Positions 17,110-26,079 of a stretch of DNA of 64,000 bases are shown here, piece after piece. The notes under the pieces are model-generated. The model saw only the letters and a list, made by a program, of their open reading frames with translations, did no database searches and was not told where the DNA came from. How positions within the stretch are numbered: position 1 is the first letter of the stretch; each line of letters opens with the position of its first letter. The DNA is from Fidelibacterota bacterium (GTDB lineage: Bacteria; Pseudomonadota; Alphaproteobacteria; Rhodospirillales; Rhodospirillaceae): assembly GCA_947472795.1 (NCBI GenBank), contig CANJBL010000001.1, positions 62,001-126,000 on the forward strand. Reading direction: 5' to 3'. Position numbers and translations under genes: made by a program.

Positions 17110-17376
17110 ATGGCACGCATGAATGCAAGCCCCCCTTCACCCTGGCAACACAGCCGCCCGGGCAGCAGGATGAACACGCGCCGCGTCATTTTCTGGATGA
17201 CCGTCGCGGTGTTCTTTGTGTTGAGTGTTTTAGCAGTGTTGTTTTTCCACGGCATTCCGCCGTGGCCGGTACTCGCGTGCTTCGCCGTGAGTCACGGCGC
17301 CTTTTGCCTTATCGTCGCGCGAGTGAAGCCCTATCTCGGTCCTTACACCGCGCCGATGGAAGAGCCTCGGCCATGA
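17110..17376 (+). CDS. small hypothetical membrane protein
   Basis: An 88-residue protein with two hydrophobic segments (about residues 26-46 and 52-72) separated by a short GIPPWP turn, and a proline-rich tail; a probable two-helix inner-membrane hairpin. No family is recognised. Starts at 17122 or 17170 (Met-Asn-Thr-Arg-Arg) are equally possible, as no clear Shine-Dalgarno distinguishes them. Its stop overlaps the next start (ATGA), so the two small genes form a unit after ilvA. Confidence 0.6.
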   Translation: MARMNASPPSPWQHSRPGSRMNTRRVIFWMTVAVFFVLSVLAVLFFHGIPPWPVLACFAVSHGAFCLIVARVKPYLGPYTAPMEEPRP

Positions 17377-17582
17377 CCCAGAAAGATAAATCGGGGAAGG
17401 ATAAGGGCAAACCGGCGAAGGCAAAATTGCCGGCGCTCAAAGTCGCTGGCGGCCATGGCCGCGCCGCACGCAACGTGGAACAGATCCGCACCAAGTTGTC
17501 GGCCGCTCTGGACGATCCGCACCAGCGCGATCAGATCGTTGCGGCCATGCGCCGCCTCATCAATGAGGACACCGACTCTTAG
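17373..17582 (+). CDS. small basic hypothetical protein
   Basis: A 69-residue soluble protein: a Lys-rich N-terminus (KDKSGKDKGKPAKAK) followed by a helical segment (NVEQIRTKLSAALDDPHQRD and RRLINEDTDS). No family is recognised. It is translationally coupled to the upstream two-helix membrane protein through an ATGA overlap, and its TAG shares four bases with the stop of the convergent TfoX gene. Confidence 0.6.
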   Translation: MTQKDKSGKDKGKPAKAKLPALKVAGGHGRAARNVEQIRTKLSAALDDPHQRDQIVAAMRRLINEDTDS

Positions 17583-17971
17583 CGCCTGCGCCGGGGAGGC
17601 GCCGCCAATCCGCGGCGGCGCGCCTTAGGTTTGCTGGCAACGGCTTTGCGGCCACTGAGCGCGATGGCAAAGGCCTTCTGGGCCCAGATCACAAGCAAAC
17701 TGGCGTCCTCGATGATGTCTTCCGGTACAAACCAGTAGGACAAATTGATCGTGCGCCCGCGCGCTTGATACTGGAACGGTTCCGACTTGCGCTCCTGGAA
17801 ATCGGCCCGGTTGGTGTCATCGACTTTAAGATACAGCTCGCCGTCGAAGATGATGCCGAACATCACGCCGCTTTTAAAAAGGCCAACGCCGCCGAACATG
17901 GGCCGCGCTGACACACCGCCAAAGCCCGCAAGTTGCTCGATCACGTATTCCGGAAAGAAATGGTCTGCCAC
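17579..17971 (-). CDS. TfoX/Sxy N-terminal-domain protein
   Basis: A 130-residue protein with the TfoX N-terminal domain: SARPMFGGVGLFKSGVMFGI, GELYLKVDD and SYWFVPEDIIED are characteristic. In gammaproteobacteria TfoX/Sxy regulates competence together with CRP, but single-domain versions are widespread and mostly uncharacterised; no competence genes are in this window. The C-terminus is a basic Arg/Lys/Pro tail that might contact nucleic acid. It overlaps the convergent small gene by four bases. Confidence 0.82.
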   Translation of the reverse strand: MADHFFPEYVIEQLAGFGGVSARPMFGGVGLFKSGVMFGIIFDGELYLKVDDTNRADFQERKSEPFQYQARGRTINLSYWFVPEDIIEDASLLVIWAQKAFAIALSGRKAVASKPKARRRGLAAPPRRRR

Positions 17972-18142
17972 GAAGAAACGCCGCCTGTTTAAGAATGTGG
18001 ATGTGCGATCTTAGCCCAGCGACGCGCGGCTTTCACGCAAGCTCTTGAAAAGATGTAACGAAAGAGCGGGCGATCATCTCACACCTTTCTTCCGCGCGGT
18101 TTTGGCTCTATATGTCCTGACAAGAATCTTACGGAGAATCCC

Positions 18143-18757
18143 ATGACCCCCGCGACCAAAGGCTTGCTGGCGATCGGCGTTCTGGCTCTGGCTGGCATTG
18201 CCTACGTTTCCTATACCGGCGCCCGCGCGCCCGGCGCATCCCACGCCGCCCTGCAAACCGCGGCGGCCAGCGACGGCAAACCGGTGAATGCCTGCGCCCT
18301 GCTCACACAGGCCGAGGTAGCGGCAACGGTAGGCGCCGAAGTGGCGGCCGGCGAACGGCGCGACGACGGAGAAGTTGGCGGCATGGGTGACTTCGCCACC
18401 CCCGGCACCTATTCCTCCACCTGCTTTTGGCGGTTCGTCGATACGCGTGAGGAAAATCCCGACTTGCCCATGGGCGGCCACCGCTTCGTCATCCTGAACG
18501 CCATGGTGTGGCCCAAGGACACCGACGCCCACAAATTCCTGCAAAGCTTCCATGACGCTTTCAAGGAAGACCTGATCCCCAGCGATCCCGTCATGCTTGA
18601 GAATCTCGGCGACGAAGCCTTGTGGTGGGGCGACGGCACCGCCGTGCGCAAGAACGCCAAGAGCTTCGGCGTCTCGGTCTTCCTGCAGAACGGCGACAAG
18701 CCGACGCAGAAGAAGATGGAAGAAGCCCTCGCCCGGAAAGTGGCCGGACGCCTCTAA
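18143..18757 (+). CDS. exported hypothetical protein
   Basis: A 204-residue protein with an N-terminal hydrophobic segment (about residues 7-25) acting as a signal or anchor. Shortly after comes NACALLTQAEVAATVGAEV, a motif seen near the start of several secreted DUF3558-like proteins, then paired cysteines (Cys60 region and STCFWRF) that could form a disulfide in the periplasm. Shine-Dalgarno GGAGA precedes the ATG. It is monocistronic. I do not assign a function. Confidence 0.7.
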   Translation: MTPATKGLLAIGVLALAGIAYVSYTGARAPGASHAALQTAAASDGKPVNACALLTQAEVAATVGAEVAAGERRDDGEVGGMGDFATPGTYSSTCFWRFVDTREENPDLPMGGHRFVILNAMVWPKDTDAHKFLQSFHDAFKEDLIPSDPVMLENLGDEALWWGDGTAVRKNAKSFGVSVFLQNGDKPTQKKMEEALARKVAGRL

Positions 18758-18769
18758 CATACTCCGCCT

Positions 18770-19189
18770 TTAAGCAGACTCTTCCGGCGTGTTCACGGCA
18801 GCCAGCACAACAGCCACCGCGAACACCGCCCAGCCGGCCAGCGATGCTGTGCCGCCCCAAGGCGCGAAGAACGCCGGTCCATCAAAGGACAGCGAATAAA
18901 GCCCTGCCGGGAATAGAAGTGCTGCAACAGCCAGCAGCAGCGCGGCGGCTCGCATGAGCCCGCGCGCACGGCCCGCTTCGAGCTGATCGGCGATGGCCGC
19001 GACAAGAATCACGCCCAAGGCATGGCTCATCTGAAAGTCCGTGGCGGTCTTGAACCACTCCAGGGCCTGCGCCCCCGTCGGTGCGATGCGCTGCAAGCCG
19101 TGCGCGGTGAGCGCGGCCAACGCCACCGACACAAGCGCCGATAGGGCGGCAAAAACATAGAGGCTCGCGGCAAATTTGCTGATTTTCAT
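18770..19189 (-). CDS. DUF423 (YgdD-type) membrane protein
   Basis: A 139-residue protein with four membrane helices (about residues 8-30, 50-70, 80-100, 110-132). The conserved AALTAHGLQRI and KTATDFQMSHALGVILVA motifs identify DUF423. Members are small inner-membrane proteins of unknown function, often near housekeeping genes. It begins 12 bases after the HD-domain gene on the same strand, so the two are likely co-transcribed. Confidence 0.88.
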   Translation of the reverse strand: MKISKFAASLYVFAALSALVSVALAALTAHGLQRIAPTGAQALEWFKTATDFQMSHALGVILVAAIADQLEAGRARGLMRAAALLLAVAALLFPAGLYSLSFDGPAFFAPWGGTASLAGWAVFAVAVVLAAVNTPEESA

Positions 19190-19201
19190 TTTGTCCTCTT
19201 C

Positions 19202-19927
19202 TTATCTTCCCTGCAAAGCGACTGCTTTTTCCAATGTCCGGAAGCCTTCTAGGAATTTCCGCTCGGCCTCGACCACCGGCAACGGCGTGAGTTTCACATC
19301 CGCCAGCGGCTTTTCTTTGAAGTTGAGCACACTGCGGCATTCGGCGGCGGTGAAGCCGGCCAACTGCACGGCCTCGGTGGCGGCGGCAATGATGTCGGCC
19401 TTCTTGATGAGCACTTTATCTTCCAGCGCCAATACAGGCGCTAGACCGAAGCGCAGAAAAATCGCCGAGGTGAGACGCTGCTCCACCTCCTTGAACACAT
19501 CTCCCACCACCGACTTCAGCGGCGTGATGAGGTCGTGTGTCACGTATTCCGAAGCGTCGTGCAACTTCGCGGCCAGCAACAGGCGGGCCGGCGCCCGGGG
19601 CTTCAACCGCCGCACAATCTCCACCACCAGATCCGAGTGCTGCGCCACGCTCCAACCATGAGGGCCTTGCGTCTGGCCGTTCCAGCGCGTGTTCCGCGAC
19701 AGGCCCAGCGCGATGTCCTCGATCTCGATGTCCAGGGGCGACGGGTCCACGAGGTTCAGGCGCCGGCCCGACAGCATGCGCTGCCAGGTCCTTGGCGCGT
19801 GAGCGCTTAAATGACTGGCGGGCGACACAATTGGCGGTTTTGTTGGCGCCTTGGACGGCGATTTACCCGACTGTTTGGAGGGCGACTTCAGGGGCGTATT
19901 CCTTGGGAACGGGTTGGATTTTGCCAA
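19202..19927 (-). CDS. HD-domain phosphohydrolase (YfbR-like)
   Basis: A 241-residue protein with an HD-type metal-dependent phosphohydrolase domain: GPHGWSVAQHSDLVVEI gives the first His, KLHDASEYVTHDLITPLK the HD pair, and KKADIIAAATEA the final Asp. The RMLSGRRLNLVDPSPLDIEIED opening is typical of proteins annotated as 5'-nucleotidase- or hydrolase-like. About 50 Ser/Pro/Lys-rich residues precede the domain and depend on a TTG start; an ATG at 19777 would remove them, and the true start is uncertain. Nucleotide dephosphorylation is inferred from the family. Confidence 0.8.
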   Translation of the reverse strand: MAKSNPFPRNTPLKSPSKQSGKSPSKAPTKPPIVSPASHLSAHAPRTWQRMLSGRRLNLVDPSPLDIEIEDIALGLSRNTRWNGQTQGPHGWSVAQHSDLVVEIVRRLKPRAPARLLLAAKLHDASEYVTHDLITPLKSVVGDVFKEVEQRLTSAIFLRFGLAPVLALEDKVLIKKADIIAAATEAVQLAGFTAAECRSVLNFKEKPLADVKLTPLPVVEAERKFLEGFRTLEKAVALQGR

Positions 19928-20029
19928 CGGAAAGAATACCTTAAAGTTTCGGGGGCATCCTTCCGAATGTTGGGGTAGGCCAGGACGCCAAAAGGGCTCC
20001 GGCTTACGTGAGGGTATGAGCGCGTCGTC

Positions 20030-20620
20030 ATGGTATCGGCCACATCAGATTACCTGAAACCGATCAGCTTCCTGGTTGTGGATGACCGTGCCTATATGCG
20101 CCGGGTGATCAAGAGCATTCTTGAGACCCTCGGCTGCAAACGCATCGACGAAGCCCATCACGGGGGCGAGGCCCTGTCCATCATGCGCAGCTGGCCACCC
20201 GATATCGTGCTGACGGAAGCCTTGCTATCGCCCATGAGCGGGTTGGAGCTGCTGCGGGCCGTGCGCGCCGACAAGGGCCCTCTGAAATTCACGCCAATGA
20301 TCATGATCACCTCGGAGACGCGGCGTGAGAAAGTCGTGCTCGCGCGTAATGCGGGCGTTACCGAATATGTCGCCAAGCCTTTCAACGCCAAGAGCCTCAT
20401 CTTGCGCATCCGTGAAGTCATCGAACGTCCGCGTCCCTTCGTGGCTGTGGGCGGTTACTTCGGACCCGACCGGCGCCGCCGCTCCGAAGTCATGGCCGAA
20501 GGCGAAGAGAAGCGCGGCAAGGGCGGACCTCGTCCCACCACCAAGGAAGATCCGCGCGAGGGTCTCACGCAAGAGCAGATCGACAAACTGGTGGCCGGCG
20601 ACGCCATCCGCGAACGCTAG
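20030..20620 (+). CDS. CheY-like response regulator with Glu at the phosphoacceptor site
   Basis: A 196-residue protein with a receiver domain (about residues 11-132) and a C-terminal extension carrying GPDRRRR, a motif common to alphaproteobacterial stand-alone receivers, plus a short helix (GLTQEQIDKLV). The acidic pocket Asp18-Asp19, switch Thr (ITSET) and Lys (VAKPF) are present. The phosphoacceptor position, aligned on VLTEALLSPMSGLELL against the usual VITDxxMxPMDG, is Glu63 instead of Asp. This should prevent ordinary phosphorylation and may mimic the active state. No kinase is adjacent, and there is no DNA-binding domain. Confidence 0.85.
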   Translation: MVSATSDYLKPISFLVVDDRAYMRRVIKSILETLGCKRIDEAHHGGEALSIMRSWPPDIVLTEALLSPMSGLELLRAVRADKGPLKFTPMIMITSETRREKVVLARNAGVTEYVAKPFNAKSLILRIREVIERPRPFVAVGGYFGPDRRRRSEVMAEGEEKRGKGGPRPTTKEDPREGLTQEQIDKLVAGDAIRER

Positions 20621-20655
20621 AGCGGCGTTGGACGCTCTTTCCTGATGAACGCCCA

Positions 20656-21861
20656 ATGAACGACAGCGTCCTCATTGTCGGCGGCGGACAAGCTGGCGCC
20701 CAGGCGGCACTCTCTCTTCGTCAAGGCGGCTTTGCGGGCGCGCTCACCATCCTGGGCGATGAGCCTTATGTGCCTTACGAACGCCCGCCGCTTTCCAAAA
20801 GCTTTCTCGCCGGCGATGTGACGGAAGAGCGCATGTTCATGCGCCCGGAAGCCTTTTACGCCGAGAAAACCATCACTTTAAGGCGCGGGCGCGCTGTTTC
20901 CATCGCACGCGGCCAGCATCGCCTTCATCTCGAAAATGGCGAGCATCTTGCCTACGGCACACTAATCTTGGCCACGGGCGGGCGCGTGCGTCACTTGAAT
21001 TGCCCCGGCGCGGATCTTGCCGGCGTTCACTACCTGCGCACCATTGATGATGTTCTGGGCTTCAAGAACCGGCTGCAAGCAGGGGCGCGCGTCGTCATTG
21101 TCGGCGGCGGCTACATCGGCCTCGAGACCGCCGCCGTCGCCGTCAAACGGGGCTGCAAAGTCATCGTGCTCGAAATGCAGCCGCGCGTGCTGGCCCGTGT
21201 TGTGGCGCCGGAGATGTCGGCCTTCTACACGCGCGTGCACCGCGAGGCTGGTGTCGATGTGCGCATCGGCGCGGTCGTCACGGGCTTCGGCGGCACAGGT
21301 AAAGTCGAGCACGTCATCTGCGGCGATGAGATCATTCCCGCCGACGTGGTGATCGTCGGCATCGGCATCGTTCCCAACGCGGAGTTGGCCGACGACGCCG
21401 GCTTGGATGTGGACGACGGTATTGTCGTCGACGAAAACGCGCGTACCTCCGATCGTGATATCTTTGCCGCCGGTGATTGCACCCGGCAGTTCAACACCAT
21501 CGCCGGTGAGTCCATACGTCTGGAGTCGGTCCCCAACGCCCTGGCGCAAGGCAAAGCTGCCGCGCTCACCATCCTCGGCAAACCCGTTCCGCCGGTGGAA
21601 GTGCCGTGGTTCTGGTCGGATCAATACGATTTGAAACTGCAGATGGCGGGCCTCGCCAAGCCCGGCGATGCGGTGGTGATTCGCGGCGATGAAGCCACCC
21701 GCCGCTTCTCGGCCTGCTACCTCAGGGACGGAGTCTTTGTCGCCTGCCATGCCGTCAACATGGCCAAGGACTTCCTCCAGTCCAAAAAACTCATCGCGGA
21801 CCGGGCCCGGCCCGACTTGGCGAGACTCGGCGACCCAGCCCTGGCCCTGAAAGACCTGTAA
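20656..21861 (+). CDS. FAD-dependent NAD(P)H:ferredoxin/rubredoxin reductase
   Basis: A 401-residue flavoprotein of the BphA4/CamA ferredoxin-reductase type that passes electrons from NAD(P)H to a ferredoxin or rubredoxin. VLIVGGGQAGAQAAL (about residue 5) binds FAD, VVIVGGGYIGLETAAV (about 146) binds NAD(P)H, and DIFAAGDC closes the FAD site. The C-terminal reductase domain includes PWFWSDQYDLKLQMAGL, typical of this family. No ferredoxin, P450 or dioxygenase gene is adjacent, so the partner is unknown. Confidence 0.9.
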   Translation: MNDSVLIVGGGQAGAQAALSLRQGGFAGALTILGDEPYVPYERPPLSKSFLAGDVTEERMFMRPEAFYAEKTITLRRGRAVSIARGQHRLHLENGEHLAYGTLILATGGRVRHLNCPGADLAGVHYLRTIDDVLGFKNRLQAGARVVIVGGGYIGLETAAVAVKRGCKVIVLEMQPRVLARVVAPEMSAFYTRVHREAGVDVRIGAVVTGFGGTGKVEHVICGDEIIPADVVIVGIGIVPNAELADDAGLDVDDGIVVDENARTSDRDIFAAGDCTRQFNTIAGESIRLESVPNALAQGKAAALTILGKPVPPVEVPWFWSDQYDLKLQMAGLAKPGDAVVIRGDEATRRFSACYLRDGVFVACHAVNMAKDFLQSKKLIADRARPDLARLGDPALALKDL

Positions 21862-21956
21862 CCTACTAATAGTTGTAATGATTCGGCCAGGCAGCCATTT
21901 CACGGTTGAAAGCGTTCCTGTGGCGAGGCATTTTGGCGTCTCACGGGGACAAGATC

Positions 21957-22145
21957 ATGGATCCAATCAGCAGCGAAGCGAGCGGTTTTCAGCAGACGCA
22001 GAGCACGCGGGTCAAAGACCCGGGCCCGGCGCAGGATGCCAATCCGCCTCCGCCACCCCGGCCCGCGGCAAAGACCACGGACGCCTCGACGGATGCGCCG
22101 AGCCCGCACCCTTTCCGCGGCCACTCCCTCAACACTGTCGCCTGA
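21957..22145 (+). CDS. doubtful small Pro-rich ORF
   Basis: A 62-codon frame encoding a polar, disordered-looking peptide with a run of six prolines, in the 329-base gap before the malonyl-CoA synthetase. GGGGACAAG lies at Shine-Dalgarno distance. No family, hydrophobic segment or coupling supports it. The rest of the gap (21862-21956 and 22146-22190) shows no terminator or clear promoter. It may be a real small protein or chance coding potential. Confidence 0.25.
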   Translation: MDPISSEASGFQQTQSTRVKDPGPAQDANPPPPPRPAAKTTDASTDAPSPHPFRGHSLNTVA

Positions 22146-22190
22146 AGCGCTGTCCTTGGTTATGAAGAGACCCCTTGTCTCGGGGTTTCC

Positions 22191-23738
22191 ATGGCCAACA
22201 TCTCTGACAATCTCTTCGACATCTTTCGCGCGCGTTTCGCGCCGAACCTCGCCAAGCCGTTCATCACGCAGCAGGACGGCACGGTGTTCACCTATGCCGA
22301 TACGGACGCCGCCACAGCGCGCTTTGCCAATCTGCTCGTTGCTCTTGGGATAAAACCCGGCCACCGCGTCGCCGTGCAGGTGGAGAAGTCGCCGCAAGCG
22401 GTGTTCCTTTATCTCGCCTGTCTGCGCGCAGGCGCGGTGTTCCTGCCGCTCAACACCGCCTACCGCACCGACGAGCTGGACTACTTCCTCTCCGACGCGG
22501 AACCCGCCGTCGTCATCGGCGATCCGGCCAGCAAAGATCTCGCTGGCTTGTGCGCCTCCAAAGGCATCAAGCATGTGCTCACCCTCGACGCCGAGGGGCG
22601 TGGCACGCTGATAGAGCGCAGCGCGGGTCAGCCCGGCACCTTCGCGACACTGGCATGCGGACCCAGCGATCTTGCCGCCATTCTTTATTCCTCCGGTACC
22701 ACCGGTAAGCCCAAGGGCGTGATGCTCACGCACCGCAATCTGTCGTCCAACGCGGCAGCCCTTCATGAGAAATGGAGATTCCGCGCCGACGACGTGTTGC
22801 TGCACACGCTGCCGATCTTCCATGTGCACGGCCTGTTTGTGGCGCTCAACACCACGCTCATGAACGGCACCGGCATGATCTTCCACGCGCGTTTCGATGC
22901 CAATGCCGTCGTCGCCGACTTGCCGCGCGCCACGCTCTTCATGGGTGTGCCGACGTATTATGGGCGCCTGGCCACACACCCGAAACTGACGCCGGAGCTG
23001 TGCGCCCACATGCGCCTGTTCATCAGCGGCTCGGCACCGCTGCTGGACGAGACGTTCACCACTTTCGCCGCGCGCAGCGGAAAGCAGATCCTTGAGCGCT
23101 ACGGCATGACCGAAGCCGGCATGATCACCAGCGCCGAGATCGACAAGCCGCGCAAGGCGGGCTCCGTTGGCTGGCCTTTGCCCGGCGTGACGTTGCGCAT
23201 CGCCGACCCTGACAACAAAGATGTTCCACGCGGCGAGACCGGCGAAATCCAGATCAAGGGCGAAAACCTTTTTGCTGGTTATTGGCGCAAGCCCGAGAAG
23301 ACCGCCGAGGATTTCACCGCCGATGGCTTCTTCAAGACCGGCGACCTCGCCTGCATCGCGCCCGACGGCATGGTGAATATCGTCGGCCGCGCCAAGGACA
23401 TGATCATCAGCGGCGGCTACAATGTCTATCCAAAGGAAATCGAAGAAGTGATCGACGCGCTGCCCGGCGTGGCCGAGTCTGCCGTGGTAGGCATGCCGCA
23501 CCCGGACTTCGGCGAAGCGGGCCTTGCCATCATCACACTGCAATCAGGCGCCCCGGTCCTCGACATCGCCGCCGTCCGCGCGGCGCTGAAGGACGCGTTG
23601 GCCAACTACAAGATCCCGAAAATGATCGTCCTGGCTGAAACCCTGCCGCGCAACACCATGGGTAAGGTGCAGAAGAACCTGCTGCGCGGCACGTATCGCT
23701 CGGCTTGGGATGCGCATTTGCAGGGCTCCCCTTCTTGA
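22191..23738 (+). CDS. matB: malonyl-CoA synthetase (acyl-CoA ligase)
   Basis: A 515-residue adenylate-forming ligase. The AMP-binding P-loop is YSSGTTGKPKGVMLTH (about residue 166). LPIFHVHGLFVALNTTL, LFMGVPTYYGRL, LFISGSAPLL and ILERYGMTEAGM match malonyl-CoA synthetases (MatB) better than fatty acyl-CoA ligases; SGGYNVYPKEIEE and the catalytic Lys in PRNTMGKVQKN end the protein. MatB makes malonyl-CoA from malonate, ATP and CoA. Its neighbour is a FadE-like dehydrogenase; no malonyl-CoA decarboxylase (matA) or transporter is present, so a scavenging or detoxifying role is inferred. Confidence 0.85.
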   Translation: MANISDNLFDIFRARFAPNLAKPFITQQDGTVFTYADTDAATARFANLLVALGIKPGHRVAVQVEKSPQAVFLYLACLRAGAVFLPLNTAYRTDELDYFLSDAEPAVVIGDPASKDLAGLCASKGIKHVLTLDAEGRGTLIERSAGQPGTFATLACGPSDLAAILYSSGTTGKPKGVMLTHRNLSSNAAALHEKWRFRADDVLLHTLPIFHVHGLFVALNTTLMNGTGMIFHARFDANAVVADLPRATLFMGVPTYYGRLATHPKLTPELCAHMRLFISGSAPLLDETFTTFAARSGKQILERYGMTEAGMITSAEIDKPRKAGSVGWPLPGVTLRIADPDNKDVPRGETGEIQIKGENLFAGYWRKPEKTAEDFTADGFFKTGDLACIAPDGMVNIVGRAKDMIISGGYNVYPKEIEEVIDALPGVAESAVVGMPHPDFGEAGLAIITLQSGAPVLDIAAVRAALKDALANYKIPKMIVLAETLPRNTMGKVQKNLLRGTYRSAWDAHLQGSPS

Positions 23739-23817
23739 ACGTCACCTGCCTTGACGGAACAGTGAAACCGCAGGATCGTTGAAGCTCCGAGAGCGATCTT
23801 CCCCGCACGGAGCGCCC

Positions 23818-26079
23818 ATGGCCACATCAGAAACCTCGCCGCCTGCCTCCTCTTCCGGCGGTTTGAAGGCGTGGCGGCGCAATGTCATCACGCGCCCCCT
23901 GCTGAATTGGTACCGCAGCCGCATCCCGCCCATGTCCAACACCGAGCGCGAGGCCATCGAGGCCGGCACAGTGTGGTGGGACGCAGCACTTTTCACAGGC
24001 AAGCCCGACTGGCGCATTTTGTTGAAAGCGCCCAAGGCTGGCGTATCGGCGGAGGAAGAGGCCTTCATCGCCGGTCCGGTGGAACAGCTCTGCCTGATGC
24101 TCGACGACTGGCGCATCGAACATGAATGGCGTGATTTGCCCCCCGAGGTTTGGGCCTTCATTAAGGCCAATAAATTCTTCGGTATGATCATCCCGAAGCA
24201 ATACGGCGGGCTCGGCTTCTCCGCGCAAGCGCACTCGGCCATCGTCAGCAAGATTTCCACGCGCAGCATCACCGCCGCTGTGACGGTGATGGTGCCCAAC
24301 TCGCTGGGCCCCGCCGAACTGTTGCTGCACTACGGCACTGACGCCCAGAAGAATTACTATCTGCCGCGCCTTGCCTCCGGTCAGGACATTCCCTGTTTCG
24401 CGCTGACAGGACCAGAAGCGGGCTCCGATGCCTCTGCCATGCCCGACGTGGGCATTGTCTGCCGTGGCACGCATGAAGGCCGCGAGACCATGGGCCTGCG
24501 TGTCACGTGGTCGAAGCGCTACATCACGCTGGGACCTGTCGCGACGGTGATGGGCTTAGCGTTCAAAGTACGCGATCCCGATCACCTGCTGGGCGACACC
24601 GACGAGCTGGGCATCACCGTGGCGTTGATCCCCACCACGCTGCCCGGTGTTGAGATCGGACGCCGCCATCTGCCCGCACATCAAGCTTTCCAAAACGGTC
24701 CCAATCACGGCAAAGACGTGTTCATCCCCATGGACATGCTGCTGGGCGGGCAGGAGCGCATCGGTCAGGGCTGGCGCATGTTGGTGGAATGCTTGGCTGC
24801 CGGGCGCGGCATTTCGCTGCCCGCGCTATCCGCCGGCGGCATCAAACTCGCGGCACGCACCACTGGTGCGTACGCGCGTGTCCGAAAACAATTTGGCGTG
24901 CCCGTCGGCAAGTTCGAAGGTGTGCAGGAAGCATTGGCGCGTATCTCAGGCTCGGCTTACCTAATCGAGGCCATGCGCCGCCTGACGGCCGTGGCCATCG
25001 ACATGGGCGAGAAGCCTTCGGTGCTCTCGGCCATCATCAAGTTTCACGCCACCGAGATGATGCGCAAGGTCATCAACGACGCCATGGATGTGCACGGCGG
25101 CAAAGGCATCATCGACGGGCCGAAGAATTATATCGGCAACATTTATCACGCCATGCCCGTGAGCATCACCGTGGAGGGCGCCAACATCCTCACGCGCAGC
25201 CTCATTATTTTTGGCCAAGGCGCCATCCGCTGCCATCCCTACCTCTATAAAGAGATGGTCGCCGCGCGCGAGACGGATGCGAAGAAGAGCCTTGTCGACT
25301 TCGACAATCTTATCTGGCGCCATCTCGGCCATATGATCGCCACCAAGCTGCGCGCCTTTGTGCACAATCTCACCGGCGGTGTTTTTGCTTCCGCCCCCAA
25401 AGCGGGCCACGCCACCCGGCACTATAAACAGTTGGCCCGCGCCAGCGCGTCCTTTGCCTTTGTGGCCGAGGTGGCGATGGTGCTGTTGGGCGGCGCACTG
25501 AAACGCAAGGAGAGCCTTTCCGCCCGCCTCGGTGACGCGCTCTCTTATATGTATATGCTGAGCTGCGCCTTAAAGCGCTTCGAGGACGATGGCCGGCCCG
25601 ACGCCGATCTGCCGTTACTCGACTGGGCGGCCAAGCACTGTCTTTACGAGATTCAAACCGCGCTGGACGGCACGCTAGCTAATTTCCCCTACGGCCCACT
25701 CGGTTGGCTCATGCGTATTGTGGTGTTTCCCCTCGGTCGCCGCCGGCGGCCGCCTGCGGATAAACTCAATGGCGACATTGCCGAGTTGATCCTGGCCCCG
25801 TCCGATGTGCGCGAGCGCCTGACGGCAGGCATTTACTTAGGTCCGCCCGATCAACCCATTGGTGAACTGGATCGCGCGCTGCAGGCCGTCGTCAACGCCG
25901 ACGCCATCCTGCACCGCTTGCGCAAAGCCGGCATCAAAGACCCCGCACAAGCACCCGCCAATGCCCTCACGGCGGAAGAGCGCGGCATCCTCGACCGCGC
26001 GGATGATCTTACGCGCAGCGTCATCGCCGTCGATGACTTCGCCCCGGGCGACGTGTCGCCACTCTGGAAAAGCCGTTAG
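23818..26079 (+). CDS. FadE-like acyl-CoA dehydrogenase
   Basis: A 753-residue long-form acyl-CoA dehydrogenase. The flavin and substrate region shows FGMIIPKQYGGLGFS, ALTGPEAGSDASAMP and ARISGSAYLIEAMRR; DAMDVHGGKGIIDGPKNY and HAMPVSITVEGANILTRSL carry the usual C-terminal catalytic region. The last ~250 residues are the extra helical domain (DUF1974) of FadE, the enzyme for the first step of beta-oxidation. ATG at 23818 has GGAG upstream; an in-frame TTG at 23779 is less likely. It follows matB by 79 bases and overlaps the convergent ABC gene by four bases at the stop. Confidence 0.9.
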   Translation: MATSETSPPASSSGGLKAWRRNVITRPLLNWYRSRIPPMSNTEREAIEAGTVWWDAALFTGKPDWRILLKAPKAGVSAEEEAFIAGPVEQLCLMLDDWRIEHEWRDLPPEVWAFIKANKFFGMIIPKQYGGLGFSAQAHSAIVSKISTRSITAAVTVMVPNSLGPAELLLHYGTDAQKNYYLPRLASGQDIPCFALTGPEAGSDASAMPDVGIVCRGTHEGRETMGLRVTWSKRYITLGPVATVMGLAFKVRDPDHLLGDTDELGITVALIPTTLPGVEIGRRHLPAHQAFQNGPNHGKDVFIPMDMLLGGQERIGQGWRMLVECLAAGRGISLPALSAGGIKLAARTTGAYARVRKQFGVPVGKFEGVQEALARISGSAYLIEAMRRLTAVAIDMGEKPSVLSAIIKFHATEMMRKVINDAMDVHGGKGIIDGPKNYIGNIYHAMPVSITVEGANILTRSLIIFGQGAIRCHPYLYKEMVAARETDAKKSLVDFDNLIWRHLGHMIATKLRAFVHNLTGGVFASAPKAGHATRHYKQLARASASFAFVAEVAMVLLGGALKRKESLSARLGDALSYMYMLSCALKRFEDDGRPDADLPLLDWAAKHCLYEIQTALDGTLANFPYGPLGWLMRIVVFPLGRRRRPPADKLNGDIAELILAPSDVRERLTAGIYLGPPDQPIGELDRALQAVVNADAILHRLRKAGIKDPAQAPANALTAEERGILDRADDLTRSVIAVDDFAPGDVSPLWKSR

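Noticed and set aside
21900-23543. 547-codon open frame antisense to the malonyl-CoA synthetase gene
   Set aside because: It is the GC-rich shadow of a strongly recognisable acyl-CoA ligase; its translation is His/Arg/Gly-rich with no family motif.
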